From Modestobacter sp. VKM Ac-2982 (GTDB lineage Bacteria > Actinomycetota > Actinomycetes > Mycobacteriales > Geodermatophilaceae): DNA of 64,000 nucleotides. Below, piece after piece: positions 10,809 through 19,943 of the stretch. A program made the position numbers and the translations under genes. The notes below the pieces were generated by a model. It ran no database searches and was not told the origin of the DNA. It saw only the letters and a list, made by a program, of their open reading frames with translations. Each line of letters begins with the position of its first letter. Positions within the stretch are counted from its first letter, which is position 1. The stretch lies in the NCBI RefSeq assembly GCF_026967935.1, contig NZ_JAPVBL010000002.1:760155-824154 (forward strand). The letters run 5' to 3'.

Positions 10809-11777
10809 TCAGACGACGATGACGACCTTGCCGCGTGCGCGGCCGGCACGGAGGTGACGGATCGCCTCCGGGACCTCGTCGAGGGTGAACGTCCGATCTA
10901 TGACGGGTACCACGCGGCCGTCTGCGAGCATGGCCGCGAGGAGCTCGAGGTCGGTGCGGCGCGGGCTGGAGAAGACGACGCCGAGTCGCTGCCGGACGAA
11001 CGGCGACAGCGCGATCGCTTGCAGCTGCCGGGACAGGCCCAGCACCTGACCGCCCCCTTCTCCCCCGACGATCACCAGGGTCCCCGTGGGGGCGAGCGCC
11101 GCGCGCAGCTGGGCGACGCTCCGGTCCCCTCCCGTGTCGATGACGACGTCGTAGCGGCAGAGCCGATCAGCGATGTCCTCGCGGGAGTAGTCGATGACGT
11201 CGTGGGCACCGATGGACCGGACCAGGTCGACCTTGGAGGTGCTGCACACACCGGTCACCGTGGCCCCGAACGCTGCCGCCAACTGGACCGCGAACGTGCC
11301 GACCCCGCCTCCGGCGCCGATGACGAGCACCCGCTGGTCGGCTTTGACGCGGCCGACGCCGCAGAGGGCCTGTAGGGCCGCCGTCGCGGACGACGGGGTG
11401 GCGGCGGCTTCCTCATAGGTCGCGTTGGGCGGCTTGACCACGAGGCTGCTCTCCGGGGCGGTGGCGTACGCCGCGTACCCCCCGGTGCCTGTGCCGAACA
11501 CAGGGTCCCCGATCTGGAAGCGCGTCACGTCCCGACCGATGGCCGCCACGGTTCCGGCGACGTCGAGCCCGGGCACGGGGTTCTTCGGTGCGCGCAGGCC
11601 GAACCCTGCTGCCCGGATCCCGTAGGGCAGGCCGGTGACCGTGTGCCACACACCCTGGTCGAGTCCTGCGGCGCGCACCCGGACCAGTACGTCACCGTCC
11701 CCGACGGCCGGACGGTCGACGGTCTCGACGGCCAAGAGGTCGGGGGAGCCGTACGTGCGGCCCACGACGGCCCGCAT
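10809..11777 (-). CDS. Zinc-less MDR family NAD(P)H:quinone oxidoreductase
   Basis: This 322-residue protein is a medium-chain dehydrogenase/reductase of the QOR type. It has the N-terminal GroES-like fold (MRAVVGRTYGSPDLL) and a Rossmann domain with GAGGGVG at 154-160. It lacks the cysteine and histidine ligands of catalytic zinc. Such enzymes reduce quinones or enones with NAD(P)H. The frame is open further upstream: an ATG at 11907 forms an ATGA overlap with the stop of the DUF4386 gene and would add 43 low-complexity residues, and an ATG at 11840 is also possible. I give the start matching the fold, but translational coupling favours the longer form, so the start is uncertain. Confidence 0.82.
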   Translation of the reverse strand: MRAVVGRTYGSPDLLAVETVDRPAVGDGDVLVRVRAAGLDQGVWHTVTGLPYGIRAAGFGLRAPKNPVPGLDVAGTVAAIGRDVTRFQIGDPVFGTGTGGYAAYATAPESSLVVKPPNATYEEAAATPSSATAALQALCGVGRVKADQRVLVIGAGGGVGTFAVQLAAAFGATVTGVCSTSKVDLVRSIGAHDVIDYSREDIADRLCRYDVVIDTGGDRSVAQLRAALAPTGTLVIVGGEGGGQVLGLSRQLQAIALSPFVRQRLGVVFSSPRRTDLELLAAMLADGRVVPVIDRTFTLDEVPEAIRHLRAGRARGKVVIVV

Positions 11778-11902
11778 GGTCGTGGCTGGAAGTGCCGGGC
11801 CGCTGCTCGGGCTCCGAGTCCCGATCGGGCTGGTGCGCATGGAGGACTTCTTCACGCGTGGCTGGGACAGCGTGCGGGATGGTCGGCCGGACGGGTTGCG
11901 GG

Positions 11903-12610
11903 TCATGCGTCGACCAGGGCGCGGTCGGCCGGCAGCCGGTTCAGCACGCCCTTGGCGAGCAGGAACACGAGCATCGAGACCTCGGCGAGGACGAACAAGG
12001 TCACGAGTGCGGGGTTGACGACGTCGGCGACGGCGGGTGCGAGGAACTGCAGCAGGACGTCGACGAGATAGGCCGAGGACGCTGCGACCAGGAGGACGGG
12101 GATGAAGCGCGGGAACATCCCCGAGCGCCAGGCGAGCAGGCCGAGGGGGAAGAGCCACAGGCCGAAGAAGATCTGGGCGATGAGGTAGCCGTGGTGCTGC
12201 AGGTCCAGCAGGAGCATCACCAGCGCGTCGGCGCCGTCGACGCCGAAGGCCGCGGCGTAGGACGGATCGGTCGCGACGAGCAGCGCACCCAGCTGGTTCA
12301 CCATGTTGAGCGTGGTGATGGCCACGGCGATCACGACGAAGAGGACCATCGCCCGCGCCACCCGGGTGTCGACCTGGTGCAGGAGCCGGTGGAGCGTCAG
12401 GACGACGAAGACGAGGAACGTCGCCTGCACCAGGTCGGCGACGAGGCTGTACCTGACGAGATCGGCGTTCTCCAGCACTCTGGCGGCCGTGGTCATCGCA
12501 TCCCCGGGCACGTAGACCTGGCCGCGGACGATGTGCGCGAAGGCGCCGAGGACGGCGACGACGAGGTAGTACAGACCTGCCGTGCGGGCGAGCCGCTGGG
12601 TGGGCTTCAT
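11903..12610 (-). CDS. DUF4386 family membrane protein
   Basis: A 235-residue integral membrane protein with about six hydrophobic helices. It begins MKPTQRLARTAGLYYLVVAV, the characteristic DUF4386 opening, and has the family's mid-region (LLDLQHHGYLIAQIFFGLWL). Function is unknown; members often sit beside oxidoreductases and regulators. The start at 12610 follows AGGAG by about 6 nt. It is first in a two-gene operon with the quinone oxidoreductase and is divergent from the second BTAD regulator, whose repeat operator lies in the 143-nt gap between them. Confidence 0.85.
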   Translation of the reverse strand: MKPTQRLARTAGLYYLVVAVLGAFAHIVRGQVYVPGDAMTTAARVLENADLVRYSLVADLVQATFLVFVVLTLHRLLHQVDTRVARAMVLFVVIAVAITTLNMVNQLGALLVATDPSYAAAFGVDGADALVMLLLDLQHHGYLIAQIFFGLWLFPLGLLAWRSGMFPRFIPVLLVAASSAYLVDVLLQFLAPAVADVVNPALVTLFVLAEVSMLVFLLAKGVLNRLPADRALVDA

Positions 12611-12665
12611 GAGGTGCTCCTGTGATCGGGGTGGGCCGTGCTGTCCTCCGACCGTGGCAGCCACG

Positions 12666-12695
12666 GGTTGAGCCCGAGTCGTGCCGCGGTTGAGC
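12666..12695 (+). promoter_or_regulatory. 11-bp-phased GGTTGAGC repeat before second BTAD regulator
   Basis: GGTTGAGC at 12666-12673 and 12688-12695 are identical and 22 bp apart. Between them, at the 11-bp position 12677-12684, stands AGTCGTGC with five of eight matches. The array ends 58 nt before the regulator's GTG, the same geometry as the GGACAG arrays of the copper locus but with a different word. It is probably the autoregulatory site of this regulator and may also act on the divergent DUF4386 operon. Confidence 0.5.
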
Positions 12696-12753
12696 GCACC
12701 CAGCACCAGCCGAAGCCGTGCGAGGATCGGCTCGCGACCAGGAGGGACGTGCC

Positions 12754-15585
12754 GTGGTTCGGATCCGGCTCTTCGGTCAGGTCGGCGCCACCGACGACCG
12801 AGGTCGGCCGCTCGACCTCGGTCCCGCGAAGTGTCAGGCGGTCCTCGCGGTCCTCGCCCTGGCGCCTCGGTCGGCGATACCGGTCTCCCGCATCGCGGAG
12901 GCCGTCTGGGGTGAGGCCCCGCCGCGGACCGCGGACAAGACCCTGCAGTCCTACGTCACGCGGCTGCGCAAGGCCCTCGGCAACGACTCGATCGTCCGCG
13001 CCGGTGCGGCCTACCGCCTCGACCTGCCCGGCGAGGCGGTCGACGTGGTGCGCTTCCGCAAGCACCTGGACGCCGGGGACGTCGAGGCGGCGTTGGCGGA
13101 GTGGACCGGGACCCCGCTCGCCGGCCTGGACGTCCCGGGCCTCACCGCCACGGTCGAAGGCCTGCTCGAGCAGCGACTCGCCGCCGTGGAGACGTCGCTC
13201 GGGCGCCAGGTGGACGACGATGCCGCCGCCGCCATCGGCACCCTGACGGAGCTCACGGCGGACCACCCGTTCCGCGAGGGCTTCTGGGCGCTCCTGATGA
13301 CCGCGCTCTACCGACTGGGCAGGCAGGCGGACGCCCTGGCCGCGTTCCAGCGGGTCCGGAACCACCTCGTCGACGAGCTCGGCGTCGAGCCCGGCCTGCG
13401 GCTGTGTGAGCTCGAGACCCGCATCCTCGACCAGAGCCCGTCCCTCGGCGATGTGCAGAGATCGCCCTCAGAGCGGGACGACACCGCGCGACGCGGGAAC
13501 CTGCCGGCGCGGCTCGACCGCCTGATCGGCCGCGCGTCCCTCCTGCAAACCCTCGCGGCCACGTTGTCGACCTCGGCGGTCGTGACGCTCGTCGGACCGG
13601 GGGGAATCGGCAAGACGCGCCTGGGCCTGGCCGGGGCGCAGGCCTGGGGTGACGGCTGGGGTGAGGCCTGGTTCGTCGAGCTGGCCGGCCTCGCCTCATC
13701 CGCGGACGTGCCGCATGCCGTCGCCGAGGTCCTCGGGGTCGCCGAGGGCCCAGGCAGGACGACGACGCAGGCCGTCGTCGCGGCACTGCGTCCCCGACGG
13801 GCGCTGGTGGTGCTCGACAACTGCGAGCACCTGCTCGACGGCGCGGCCACGATGGCCACGGCGCTCGCCGAGGGCTGTCCCGACCTCCGCGTCGTTGCCA
13901 CCTCGCGCGAGAGGCTCGGCGCACGCGGTGAACAGCTCCTGGCGGTGCCTCCGCTGGACACCGCCGGACCGGCCGCCGAGCTGTTCACCGAGCGGGCTCG
14001 CGCGGTGTCTCGAACGGTCGACGTCGAAGACCACGGCGCCGAGATCAAGCAGATCTGCCGCGCCCTCGACGGGGTGCCGCTCGCGATCGAACTCGCGGCC
14101 GCCCGCACCACGACGCTCACCGTCCCGGAGATCGTCGGACGACTGGACGACCGGCTCCGGCTCCTGACGCGTGGTCCACGGTCGAACGCGGACCGCCACC
14201 GGACCCTGCGAGCGACCATCCAGTGGTCGGTCGACCTCCTCACCCCGGAGCTCCGCACGTTCTTCGCTCGGCTCTCCGTCTTCGCGGGCGGGTTCGACCT
14301 CCCGGCGGTGCACCGGGTCTGTGCCGAAACAGGCCTCGACGAGGCGCAGGTCGAGGACCTGCTGGAGGACCTCGTCGACCAGTCGATGCTGGGCGTCGAG
14401 GCAGGTCCGACCGGGCGTCGCTTCCGGCTGCTCGAGACCCTGCGGGAGTTCGGAGCGGCCGACCTCGCCGCCGCCGGCGCGACGGACCAGGTCGAGCGAC
14501 GCCACGCCGAGTGGTGCCTGGAGGAGGTCCACGACATTCACCACCGGCTGATCGGCCGAGCCGAAGTGGAGGGAGTCGCACAGCTCGGTGCCCTGTGGCC
14601 CAACCTACGGGCGGCCGTCGACCGCGCCTGCCGGACCGGGGACCACCTCCTCGCCGACGCGCTCGTCCGGCCACTCGCCGCCGAGGTGACGCTGCGCCGT
14701 CAGGGGGAGATCAGCGAATGGGCCGAGCGGATCCTCACCGTCGTCCCCGCCGACGACGTGGACCGGGTCGTGTTCTGGCTCACCTGGGCGGCACACCGCT
14801 ACATGCACAGCGGTGACCGGCAAGGCTACGAGCTGGTCGTCGGACGTCACGGCCACCGCGACCATCCGCTGATCACCTACACACGCGCCTACCTCTACGA
14901 GGACAGCAACGAGCTGAGCGGCGTCTCACCCGCGGCGGTCGCAGAGCTGCAACGGATGGGCGAGCCGCACCTCGCATCGCTCATCGAGCTGGCCGGGGTG
15001 GCGTCCGGGCTGATGGCCACCGGACAGCTGGCCGCCTTCGACACGTTCGTGGCGCCCCGGGCGGCCCGGTACCGGGCGGACGGCCCACCGTCGATGCTCC
15101 ACCTGACGCTCCTGGGCCTGGGGTACTCGGCGCTCTTCCAGGGCAGGACGCAGGACGCGGACGACATCTTCGACCAGATGTCCCACATCGATCTGCCTGA
15201 GCGGACCTTCACGGTGAACCGGCCCGTCGAGGCGCGTGCGGTGTTCCGACGCGGCGACCGGTCGCGCGCCTACGCCATCCTGCGGGACCACGTCGACGAC
15301 CTGCTCGAGACCGACGTCATGGACACCGCCCGGCTCGCAGCCCTGGAGTTCGTGACGATGCTGTCGGCGCTGGACCGGGCAGGTGACGCAAGGCCGGCCC
15401 AGCGATACCTCGAAACGACCGGTGGCTTCGGTGAACTGGCCGCCCTCGCCGTCACGGCCGATGCTGACCATCTCGCGATGGCTCCGGCCGAAGCGGCGAT
15501 CCCGCCGCCGGAGAGCACGGACACGGACGCGCGCGGCACGCTCGAGCACATCCGTGGCGTACTCACGTCCCTGCTGACCAGCTGA
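12754..15585 (+). CDS. Second SARP/BTAD-NB-ARC transcriptional regulator
   Basis: A 943-residue protein with the same architecture as the copper-locus regulator. It has an N-terminal OmpR-type winged helix (VRIRLFGQVGATDDRGRPL), a BTAD domain (about 95-240), a STAND NTPase with Walker A GPGGIGKTR from residue 282 and VLDNCEH near 353, and a helical C-terminal third. GTG at 12754 is preceded by GGAGGG at 7 nt; the in-frame ATG at 12718 has no ribosome site. It is divergent from the DUF4386-oxidoreductase operon, its likely target by position. The C-terminal part diverges strongly from the first copy, so the two respond to different signals or are old paralogues. Confidence 0.9.
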   Translation: MVRIRLFGQVGATDDRGRPLDLGPAKCQAVLAVLALAPRSAIPVSRIAEAVWGEAPPRTADKTLQSYVTRLRKALGNDSIVRAGAAYRLDLPGEAVDVVRFRKHLDAGDVEAALAEWTGTPLAGLDVPGLTATVEGLLEQRLAAVETSLGRQVDDDAAAAIGTLTELTADHPFREGFWALLMTALYRLGRQADALAAFQRVRNHLVDELGVEPGLRLCELETRILDQSPSLGDVQRSPSERDDTARRGNLPARLDRLIGRASLLQTLAATLSTSAVVTLVGPGGIGKTRLGLAGAQAWGDGWGEAWFVELAGLASSADVPHAVAEVLGVAEGPGRTTTQAVVAALRPRRALVVLDNCEHLLDGAATMATALAEGCPDLRVVATSRERLGARGEQLLAVPPLDTAGPAAELFTERARAVSRTVDVEDHGAEIKQICRALDGVPLAIELAAARTTTLTVPEIVGRLDDRLRLLTRGPRSNADRHRTLRATIQWSVDLLTPELRTFFARLSVFAGGFDLPAVHRVCAETGLDEAQVEDLLEDLVDQSMLGVEAGPTGRRFRLLETLREFGAADLAAAGATDQVERRHAEWCLEEVHDIHHRLIGRAEVEGVAQLGALWPNLRAAVDRACRTGDHLLADALVRPLAAEVTLRRQGEISEWAERILTVVPADDVDRVVFWLTWAAHRYMHSGDRQGYELVVGRHGHRDHPLITYTRAYLYEDSNELSGVSPAAVAELQRMGEPHLASLIELAGVASGLMATGQLAAFDTFVAPRAARYRADGPPSMLHLTLLGLGYSALFQGRTQDADDIFDQMSHIDLPERTFTVNRPVEARAVFRRGDRSRAYAILRDHVDDLLETDVMDTARLAALEFVTMLSALDRAGDARPAQRYLETTGGFGELAALAVTADADHLAMAPAEAAIPPPESTDTDARGTLEHIRGVLTSLLTS

Positions 15586-16060
15586 CGGTGGATGTTCCAG
15601 CCGATCAGGCTGCGACTGACGCCGACGATTGACACGTGGACCAGGTGCGGGCGGCCGTTCGCGACCCGCGCAGCGCACTGCAGGCTTCAAGGTCGCGGCC
15701 GCAAGAGCCGTGCTAGTGCCGCGTCCAGCAACGTTCGCCCTGCAGGCGGCTCCCAAGACAGCGGCGCGGGTCGCGACCCGCCCCACCGAGGGAGGGTTCC
15801 GGCAGCCTGCTAACCGTCGCCGCCACCGCCGTCCCCTGAGTCACCGACGCCAGTGCTCCAGTCAGGCGGGGGTTCCGCCAGCCCGGTCGGGTGAAGCGCG
15901 ATCGTCTCTTCGAGCGCGACAGGCTCCGGCAAGTGCTGATAGCCGGGGCTGCCGCTGTCAGGCCAGCGTGTACCAGCATCGTCTGGTGTTGTCATGACCA
16001 TCACCTTCCGCCCTCTGGAGTGCGGCATCGACAGCCCGCGCCGCATCGGCAAGGCGAACG
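15586..16060. other. Island end region, mostly non-coding
   Basis: Between the second regulator and the recombinase remnant only one weak small frame (15810-15995, minus) has a good ribosome site. The plus-strand frames read as Arg/Pro/Ser-rich noise. The bases just before 16061 may be decayed integrase sequence, but I cannot align them by eye. Confidence 0.4.
15810..15995 (-). CDS. Hypothetical 61-residue protein
   Basis: This small frame starts at 15995 (MTTPDDAGTRWPDSGSPGYQ) behind GGAAGGTG at about 6 nt and ends in a Gly/Asp-rich tail (GVGDSGDGGGGDG). It has no cysteine, no helix-forming hydrophobic run and no recognised family. Composition is Pro/Gly/Asp/Glu-rich, suggesting disorder. 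It lies between a regulator and a broken recombinase at the island edge. It may be real because of the ribosome site, or a chance frame. Confidence 0.35.
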   Translation of the reverse strand: MTTPDDAGTRWPDSGSPGYQHLPEPVALEETIALHPTGLAEPPPDWSTGVGDSGDGGGGDG

Positions 16061-16345
16061 TTGGCCGCCCGGGCACTACCCGACACCGGGCTCTACGCCC
16101 TCAGACACTTAGCAGCCGGCGCCGTGCTCAGCCAAGGCGTACCGCTCAAGGTGGTCTCCGAGATCCTCGGCCACTCCTCCATCGCCATCACCGGCGACGT
16201 CTACGGCCACGTCTCCCCCGACGTCTCACGAGACGCCGTCGCCACCCTGGGCAGCGTCCTGAGCGACTCAGGGTCGGCTGACGGTGGTCAAACCACCCGG
16301 AACAGCAGCAAAGGCCGTTCCCGGACTCCCGGAAACGGCCTCTGA
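16061..16345 (+). pseudogene. C-terminal remnant of a tyrosine recombinase (integrase)
   Basis: About 70 residues match the end of phage-type integrases: an ALRH box, VPLKVVSEILGHSSIAIT with the second catalytic histidine, and VYGHV with the nucleophilic tyrosine. The N-terminal domains and the first catalytic arginine are absent. The usual histidine of the HxLRH box is tyrosine (LYALRH). It is therefore a dead fragment. Its last residues overlap the tRNA terminator and are probably read-through. It ends 16 nt from the 3' end of tRNA-Pro, the standard location of an integrase next to its attachment site, and so marks the right edge of an integrated element. Confidence 0.8.
16312..16341 (-). 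terminator. Hairpin terminator of tRNA-Pro
   Basis: AGGCCGTT and AACGGCCT form an 8-bp stem, then one mismatch, then an inner CCGG/CCGG stem with a 4-nt loop. On the minus strand it lies 20 nt downstream of the tRNA 3' end and is followed by TTT. Confidence 0.75.
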
Positions 16346-16361
16346 CCTGCGATTTATTCTG

Positions 16362-16435
<74 letters not shown>

Positions 16436-16510
16436 AGCCCCAGGTGCCTCACGGCCCCGGATGCTGCCCGAGAAGGTTACCGCACCTGGTCCGCTGCCCC
16501 GTCGGCCGGG

Positions 16511-17875
16511 TCAGCCCTTGCGCTCGCGCGCCTTGCTCTCCCGGACCTTGATCGACACGTCGATCGGCGTGCCGTGGAAGCCGAACTGCTCGCGCAGCTT
16601 GCGCTCCAGGAACCGGCGGTACCCGGCCTCCAGGAAGCCGGTGGAGAAGACCACGAACCGGGGCGGCCGGACGTCGGCCTGGGTGACGTACTTGATCTTC
16701 GGGGCGCGGCCACCGCGGGCCGGCGGCGGGGTCTCCTGCACCAGCGCCCGGATGAACGTGTTGAGCTCCGCCGTGGGCACCCGGGTCTCCCAGCCGGCCA
16801 GCGCCGTCTTCAGGTGACCGGCCAGCTTGTTCACCCCGCGACCGGTGGTCGCCGAGATGTTGACCCGGGTGGCCCACTTGATCCGGGCCAGGTCGCGGTC
16901 GATCTCCTTCTCCAGCTGGGCGTGCCGGTCCTCGTCGACGTTGTCCCACTTGTTGAAGGCGATGACCAGCGCCCGCCCGGCCTCGATCACCTGGGTGATC
17001 ACCCGCTGGTCCTGCTCGCTGATCACCTCGTCGGCGGCCAGCAGCACGACGGCGACCTCGGCGGCCTCGATGGCGGCCTCGGTGCGCAAGCTGGCGTAGT
17101 ACTCGGTGCCGCTGGCGGTGTTGACCTTGCGGCGCAGCCCGGCGGTGTCGACGAACCGCCACTGCTCACCGCCCAGGGTGACCAGGGAGTCGACCGGGTC
17201 GACCGTGGTGCCGGCCACCGAGTCGACGACCGAGCGCTCCTCCTTGGACAGCCGGTTGATCAGGCTGGACTTGCCGACGTTCGGCCGGCCGACCAACGCC
17301 ACCCGGCGGGGACCGCCCAGGTCCTCCTGCTCGCGAGGCGCCTCCGGCATCGCGTCCAGCACCAGGTCCAGCAGGTCACCGCTCCCCCGGCCGTGCAGCG
17401 CGCTGACGGTGAACGGCTCGCCGAGGCCCAAGGACCACAGCTCCGCGGCCCCGGCCTCGCCGCGCTCGTCGTCGACCTTGTTGGCCACCAGGATCACCGG
17501 CTGCTTGCTGCGGCGCAGCACCCGGGCGGCGGCCAGGTCGGTCTCGGTCGCCCCGACGGAGGCGTCCACGACCAGCACGATCACGTCGGCGGTCTTCATC
17601 GCGTACTCGGCCTGCCGGGCGATGGACGCCGCCATGCCGGTCGCCTTGGGCTCCCAGCCGCCGGTGTCCACGACGGTGAAGCTCCGGCCGTTCCACAGCG
17701 CCTGGTACGGGATCCGGTCGCGGGTGACTCCCGGGATGTCCTGCACCACCGCGGCGCGGCGGCCCAGGAAGCGGTTGACCAGCGTCGACTTGCCGACGTT
17801 GGGGCGGCCCACGACGGCCACCACCGGCAGCGGGCCGGTGTGCTCCCCGCCGGGGAGGTCGGTGTCGGTGCTCAT
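16511..17875 (-). CDS. der: Ribosome biogenesis GTPase Der (EngA)
   Basis: A 454-residue protein with two tandem GTPase domains. The first P-loop, GRPNVGKS, is at 23-30 and the second at 196-203. Each has its DxxG (DTGG and DTAG) and NKxD (NKVD and NKWD) motifs. A C-terminal KH-like domain ends in a basic tail. Der acts in assembly of the 50S subunit and is essential in most bacteria. Its start overlaps the cmk stop by 4 nt, so der is translationally coupled to cmk. It is the last gene before tRNA-Pro. Confidence 0.97.
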   Translation of the reverse strand: MSTDTDLPGGEHTGPLPVVAVVGRPNVGKSTLVNRFLGRRAAVVQDIPGVTRDRIPYQALWNGRSFTVVDTGGWEPKATGMAASIARQAEYAMKTADVIVLVVDASVGATETDLAAARVLRRSKQPVILVANKVDDERGEAGAAELWSLGLGEPFTVSALHGRGSGDLLDLVLDAMPEAPREQEDLGGPRRVALVGRPNVGKSSLINRLSKEERSVVDSVAGTTVDPVDSLVTLGGEQWRFVDTAGLRRKVNTASGTEYYASLRTEAAIEAAEVAVVLLAADEVISEQDQRVITQVIEAGRALVIAFNKWDNVDEDRHAQLEKEIDRDLARIKWATRVNISATTGRGVNKLAGHLKTALAGWETRVPTAELNTFIRALVQETPPPARGGRAPKIKYVTQADVRPPRFVVFSTGFLEAGYRRFLERKLREQFGFHGTPIDVSIKVRESKARERKG

Positions 17876-18558
17876 GCGGGCTCTCCTACTGCTGTGCGAG
17901 CCAGGTCGAGCACACGCTCGACCACGGCATCACGGTCCAGCCCGGTGCTGTCGACGACCACGGCGTCGACAGCTGGGCGCAGCGGGCTGTCTGCCCGGCT
18001 GCTGTCGTACTCGTCCCGGCGCCGCAGGTCGGCGGCGATCTCGGCGATCTTGGTGGGGTCGGTGACCCCGAGCTGACCGGCCCGCCGCTGGGCGCGAGCC
18101 TCGGGCGCGGCGGTCAGGTACACCTTCACGGTGGCGTCCGGCAGGACGACGGTGCCGATGTCCCGGCCCTCGACGACGACCGCATCGGCCTCGGCGACCA
18201 GCGCGCGCTGCCGGTCCACCAGCATCCGGCGCACCGCGGGGACGGCGGAGACCGGCGAGACCGTGCGCGTCACCTCGGCACCCCGGATCCGCGCGGCGAC
18301 GTCGACGCCGTCGACCAGGACCAGCTCTGCGCCGGCCGTCGTCCCCACCTGGATGTCGGCGGAGGCGACCGCGCGGGTCACGGCGTCGGGGTCGGTCAGG
18401 TCGACCCCGGCGTCCAGCACGGCGACGGTCGCCGCCCGGTACATGGCGCCGGTGTCCAGGTAGGCCGCGCCCAGGCGGGCGGCGACGTCCCGGGCGACGC
18501 TGGACTTCCCCGTGCCCGACGGCCCGTCGAGGGTCACCTGGCCCCGGAACCCGCTCAC
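17872..18558 (-). CDS. cmk: Cytidylate kinase
   Basis: A 228-residue NMP kinase that phosphorylates CMP and dCMP with ATP. The P-loop [10 protein letters not shown] is near residues 11-20, followed by LDTGAMYRA and a C-terminal RRDEYDSSR segment typical of Cmk. GTG at 18558 is the start: it overlaps the aroH stop in a GTGA junction and gives the normal family length. A longer ATG frame upstream would run through aroH. The aroH-cmk-der order with 4-nt overlaps indicates one operon. Confidence 0.95.
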   Translation of the reverse strand: MSGFRGQVTLDGPSGTGKSSVARDVAARLGAAYLDTGAMYRAATVAVLDAGVDLTDPDAVTRAVASADIQVGTTAGAELVLVDGVDVAARIRGAEVTRTVSPVSAVPAVRRMLVDRQRALVAEADAVVVEGRDIGTVVLPDATVKVYLTAAPEARAQRRAGQLGVTDPTKIAEIAADLRRRDEYDSSRADSPLRPAVDAVVVDSTGLDRDAVVERVLDLARTAVGEPA

Positions 18559-18917
18559 TGTGCGATGTCCCGGCGCAGCGCGACGGCGCCCCGCAGGTAC
18601 ACGTGCTGCACCTCGGCGCGGCTCCGCCCCGTCTCCACGTGCGCCATCAGCCGCAGCACCCGCGGCAGGGCGTGCGGCACGGCGATCTCGGTGGCGCACA
18701 TCAGCGGGACGTCGCCCAGCCCCAGCTCCCGCGCGGCCAGCGCCGGGAACTCCGACACGAGGTCGGGGGTGGCGGTGAACAGGATGCTGATCAGGTCAGC
18801 GGGGTCCAGCTCGTTGCGGGTCAGCACGGTGCTCACCAGCTCCCGGGTGGCGTCCAGCACCTCGTCCCGGTCGTCGGCGGCCACCTGGGTCGCACCGCGG
18901 ATGGCTCGGACGGCCAC
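18555..18917 (-). CDS. aroH: Chorismate mutase, AroH class
   Basis: A 120-residue protein of the trimeric pseudo-alpha/beta-barrel (Bacillus AroH) class. It converts chorismate to prephenate for Phe and Tyr. The family opening VRAIRGATQVAADD, the central LISILFTATPDL and the closing HVYLRGAVALRRDI segments are all present, including the active-site arginines. GTG at 18917 is chosen over ATG at 18959 because GAGGAG lies 6 nt before it and it gives the typical length. First gene of the aroH-cmk-der operon. Confidence 0.93.
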   Translation of the reverse strand: MAVRAIRGATQVAADDRDEVLDATRELVSTVLTRNELDPADLISILFTATPDLVSEFPALAARELGLGDVPLMCATEIAVPHALPRVLRLMAHVETGRSRAEVQHVYLRGAVALRRDIAQ

Positions 18918-18984
18918 AACACTCTCCTCGATCGATGCGGTGCGCGGGTCGCCGTGCACCTCGATCGAGTCTACGGAGCCCGCG

Positions 18985-19016
18985 CCACCTCTCCCGCCGC
19001 ACGGCGGGAGAGGTGG
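18985..19016 (-). terminator. Hairpin terminator of the pentose cluster
   Basis: A perfect 14-bp stem (CCACCTCTCCCGCC and its complement) encloses a GCAC loop, 10 nt after the aldose epimerase stop. It separates the pentose cluster from aroH-cmk-der. Confidence 0.85.
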
Positions 19017-19025
19017 TCGAACGGC

Positions 19026-19943
19026 TCAGCCCAGGGGCGTGAGGCCCCAGGTCCCGGTGGTGGACTCCCCCGGCTCCAGGCGGATCACCGACTCCCCGGT
19101 GGCGAAGGCGTTCGGCGGGCAGGTCATCGGCTCGACCGCCAGCCCCTGCCGGCGGCGCGGTTCGGGCACCACGTCGCCGGTGAACAGCTGCAGGTGGCTG
19201 TAGGACGGGTCCAGCCAGAGCGCAGCGCCGCGCCCGTCCGGGCCGGTGAACCGCACCCAGGCCAGCCCGTCGACGTCCCGCTCGAGGTCGGTGAAGCAGT
19301 GGTCGATGCGCAGCTCACCGATCGGCCGGCCCGCACGCAGGTCGTAGGGCGTGCCGTCGACCTCCTTCGCGCCGGTGGGCAGCGCGCGCTCATCGGTCTC
19401 CAGCCGGGTCGCCCCGGGGGCGACCAGCGTGCAGTCGTCGACGTGCAGCCCGGCACCGGCAGCGAGGTAGGGGTGGTGGCCCTCGCCGTAGGGCAGCGCT
19501 ACGTCACTCTCGTTGGTGGCGGTGGTCTGCACGCTGAGCCCGGCCGGCGTCAGTTCATAGCCGATCTGCAGCCGCAGCGTCCACGGGTAGCCCGGCTGCG
19601 GGTGGAGCAGGAGCTCCAGTCGCACCGAGTCACTGGTCCGGTCGACCACCCGCCAGGGCAGGAAGCGGACGAGGCCGTGGATCGCGTTGCCGGTCTCGTG
19701 CTCCGACACCGGCGTGAGGTGCTCCTCGCCGTCCCAGGTGTAGCGGCCGTCGCGCAGCCGGTTGGGCCACGGCGCCAGGACATGTCCCCGCGCGTTGCCG
19801 GCCATCTCCCGCTCGCCGTAGCCGTCGACCACGTCCCGGCCACCCGACCGGTAGCTGCGCAGACCGCCGCCGACCTCGACGACGACCGCCTCCGCGTCGG
19901 CGCAGCGCAGCACGTACTGCTCGCCGGTGGGCAGCACCGTCAT
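19026..19943 (-). CDS. Aldose 1-epimerase family protein (GalM-like)
   Basis: A 305-residue beta-sandwich protein of the galactose mutarotase superfamily. It shows NARGHVLAPWPNRLRDGRY (substrate-binding Asn/Arg), the catalytic histidine regions NAIHGLVRF and GEGHHPYL, and the glutamate-bearing LAVEPMTCPPNAF near the C-terminus. Mutarotases interconvert alpha and beta anomers. Its place at the end of a xylose operon suggests it supplies the anomer used by XylA; that is inference. ATG overlaps the stop of the ABC ATPase gene by 4 nt. Confidence 0.9.
   Translation of the reverse strand: MTVLPTGEQYVLRCADAEAVVVEVGGGLRSYRSGGRDVVDGYGEREMAGNARGHVLAPWPNRLRDGRYTWDGEEHLTPVSEHETGNAIHGLVRFLPWRVVDRTSDSVRLELLLHPQPGYPWTLRLQIGYELTPAGLSVQTTATNESDVALPYGEGHHPYLAAGAGLHVDDCTLVAPGATRLETDERALPTGAKEVDGTPYDLRAGRPIGELRIDHCFTDLERDVDGLAWVRFTGPDGRGAALWLDPSYSHLQLFTGDVVPEPRRRQGLAVEPMTCPPNAFATGESVIRLEPGESTTGTWGLTPLG

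Noticed and set aside
16061..16345. Active integrase gene
   Set aside because: Only the last catalytic boxes remain, the HxLRH histidine is replaced by tyrosine and there is no N-terminal domain.
16574..18076. Long plus-strand frame opposite der and cmk
   Set aside because: No domains; it is antisense to two clearly conserved genes.
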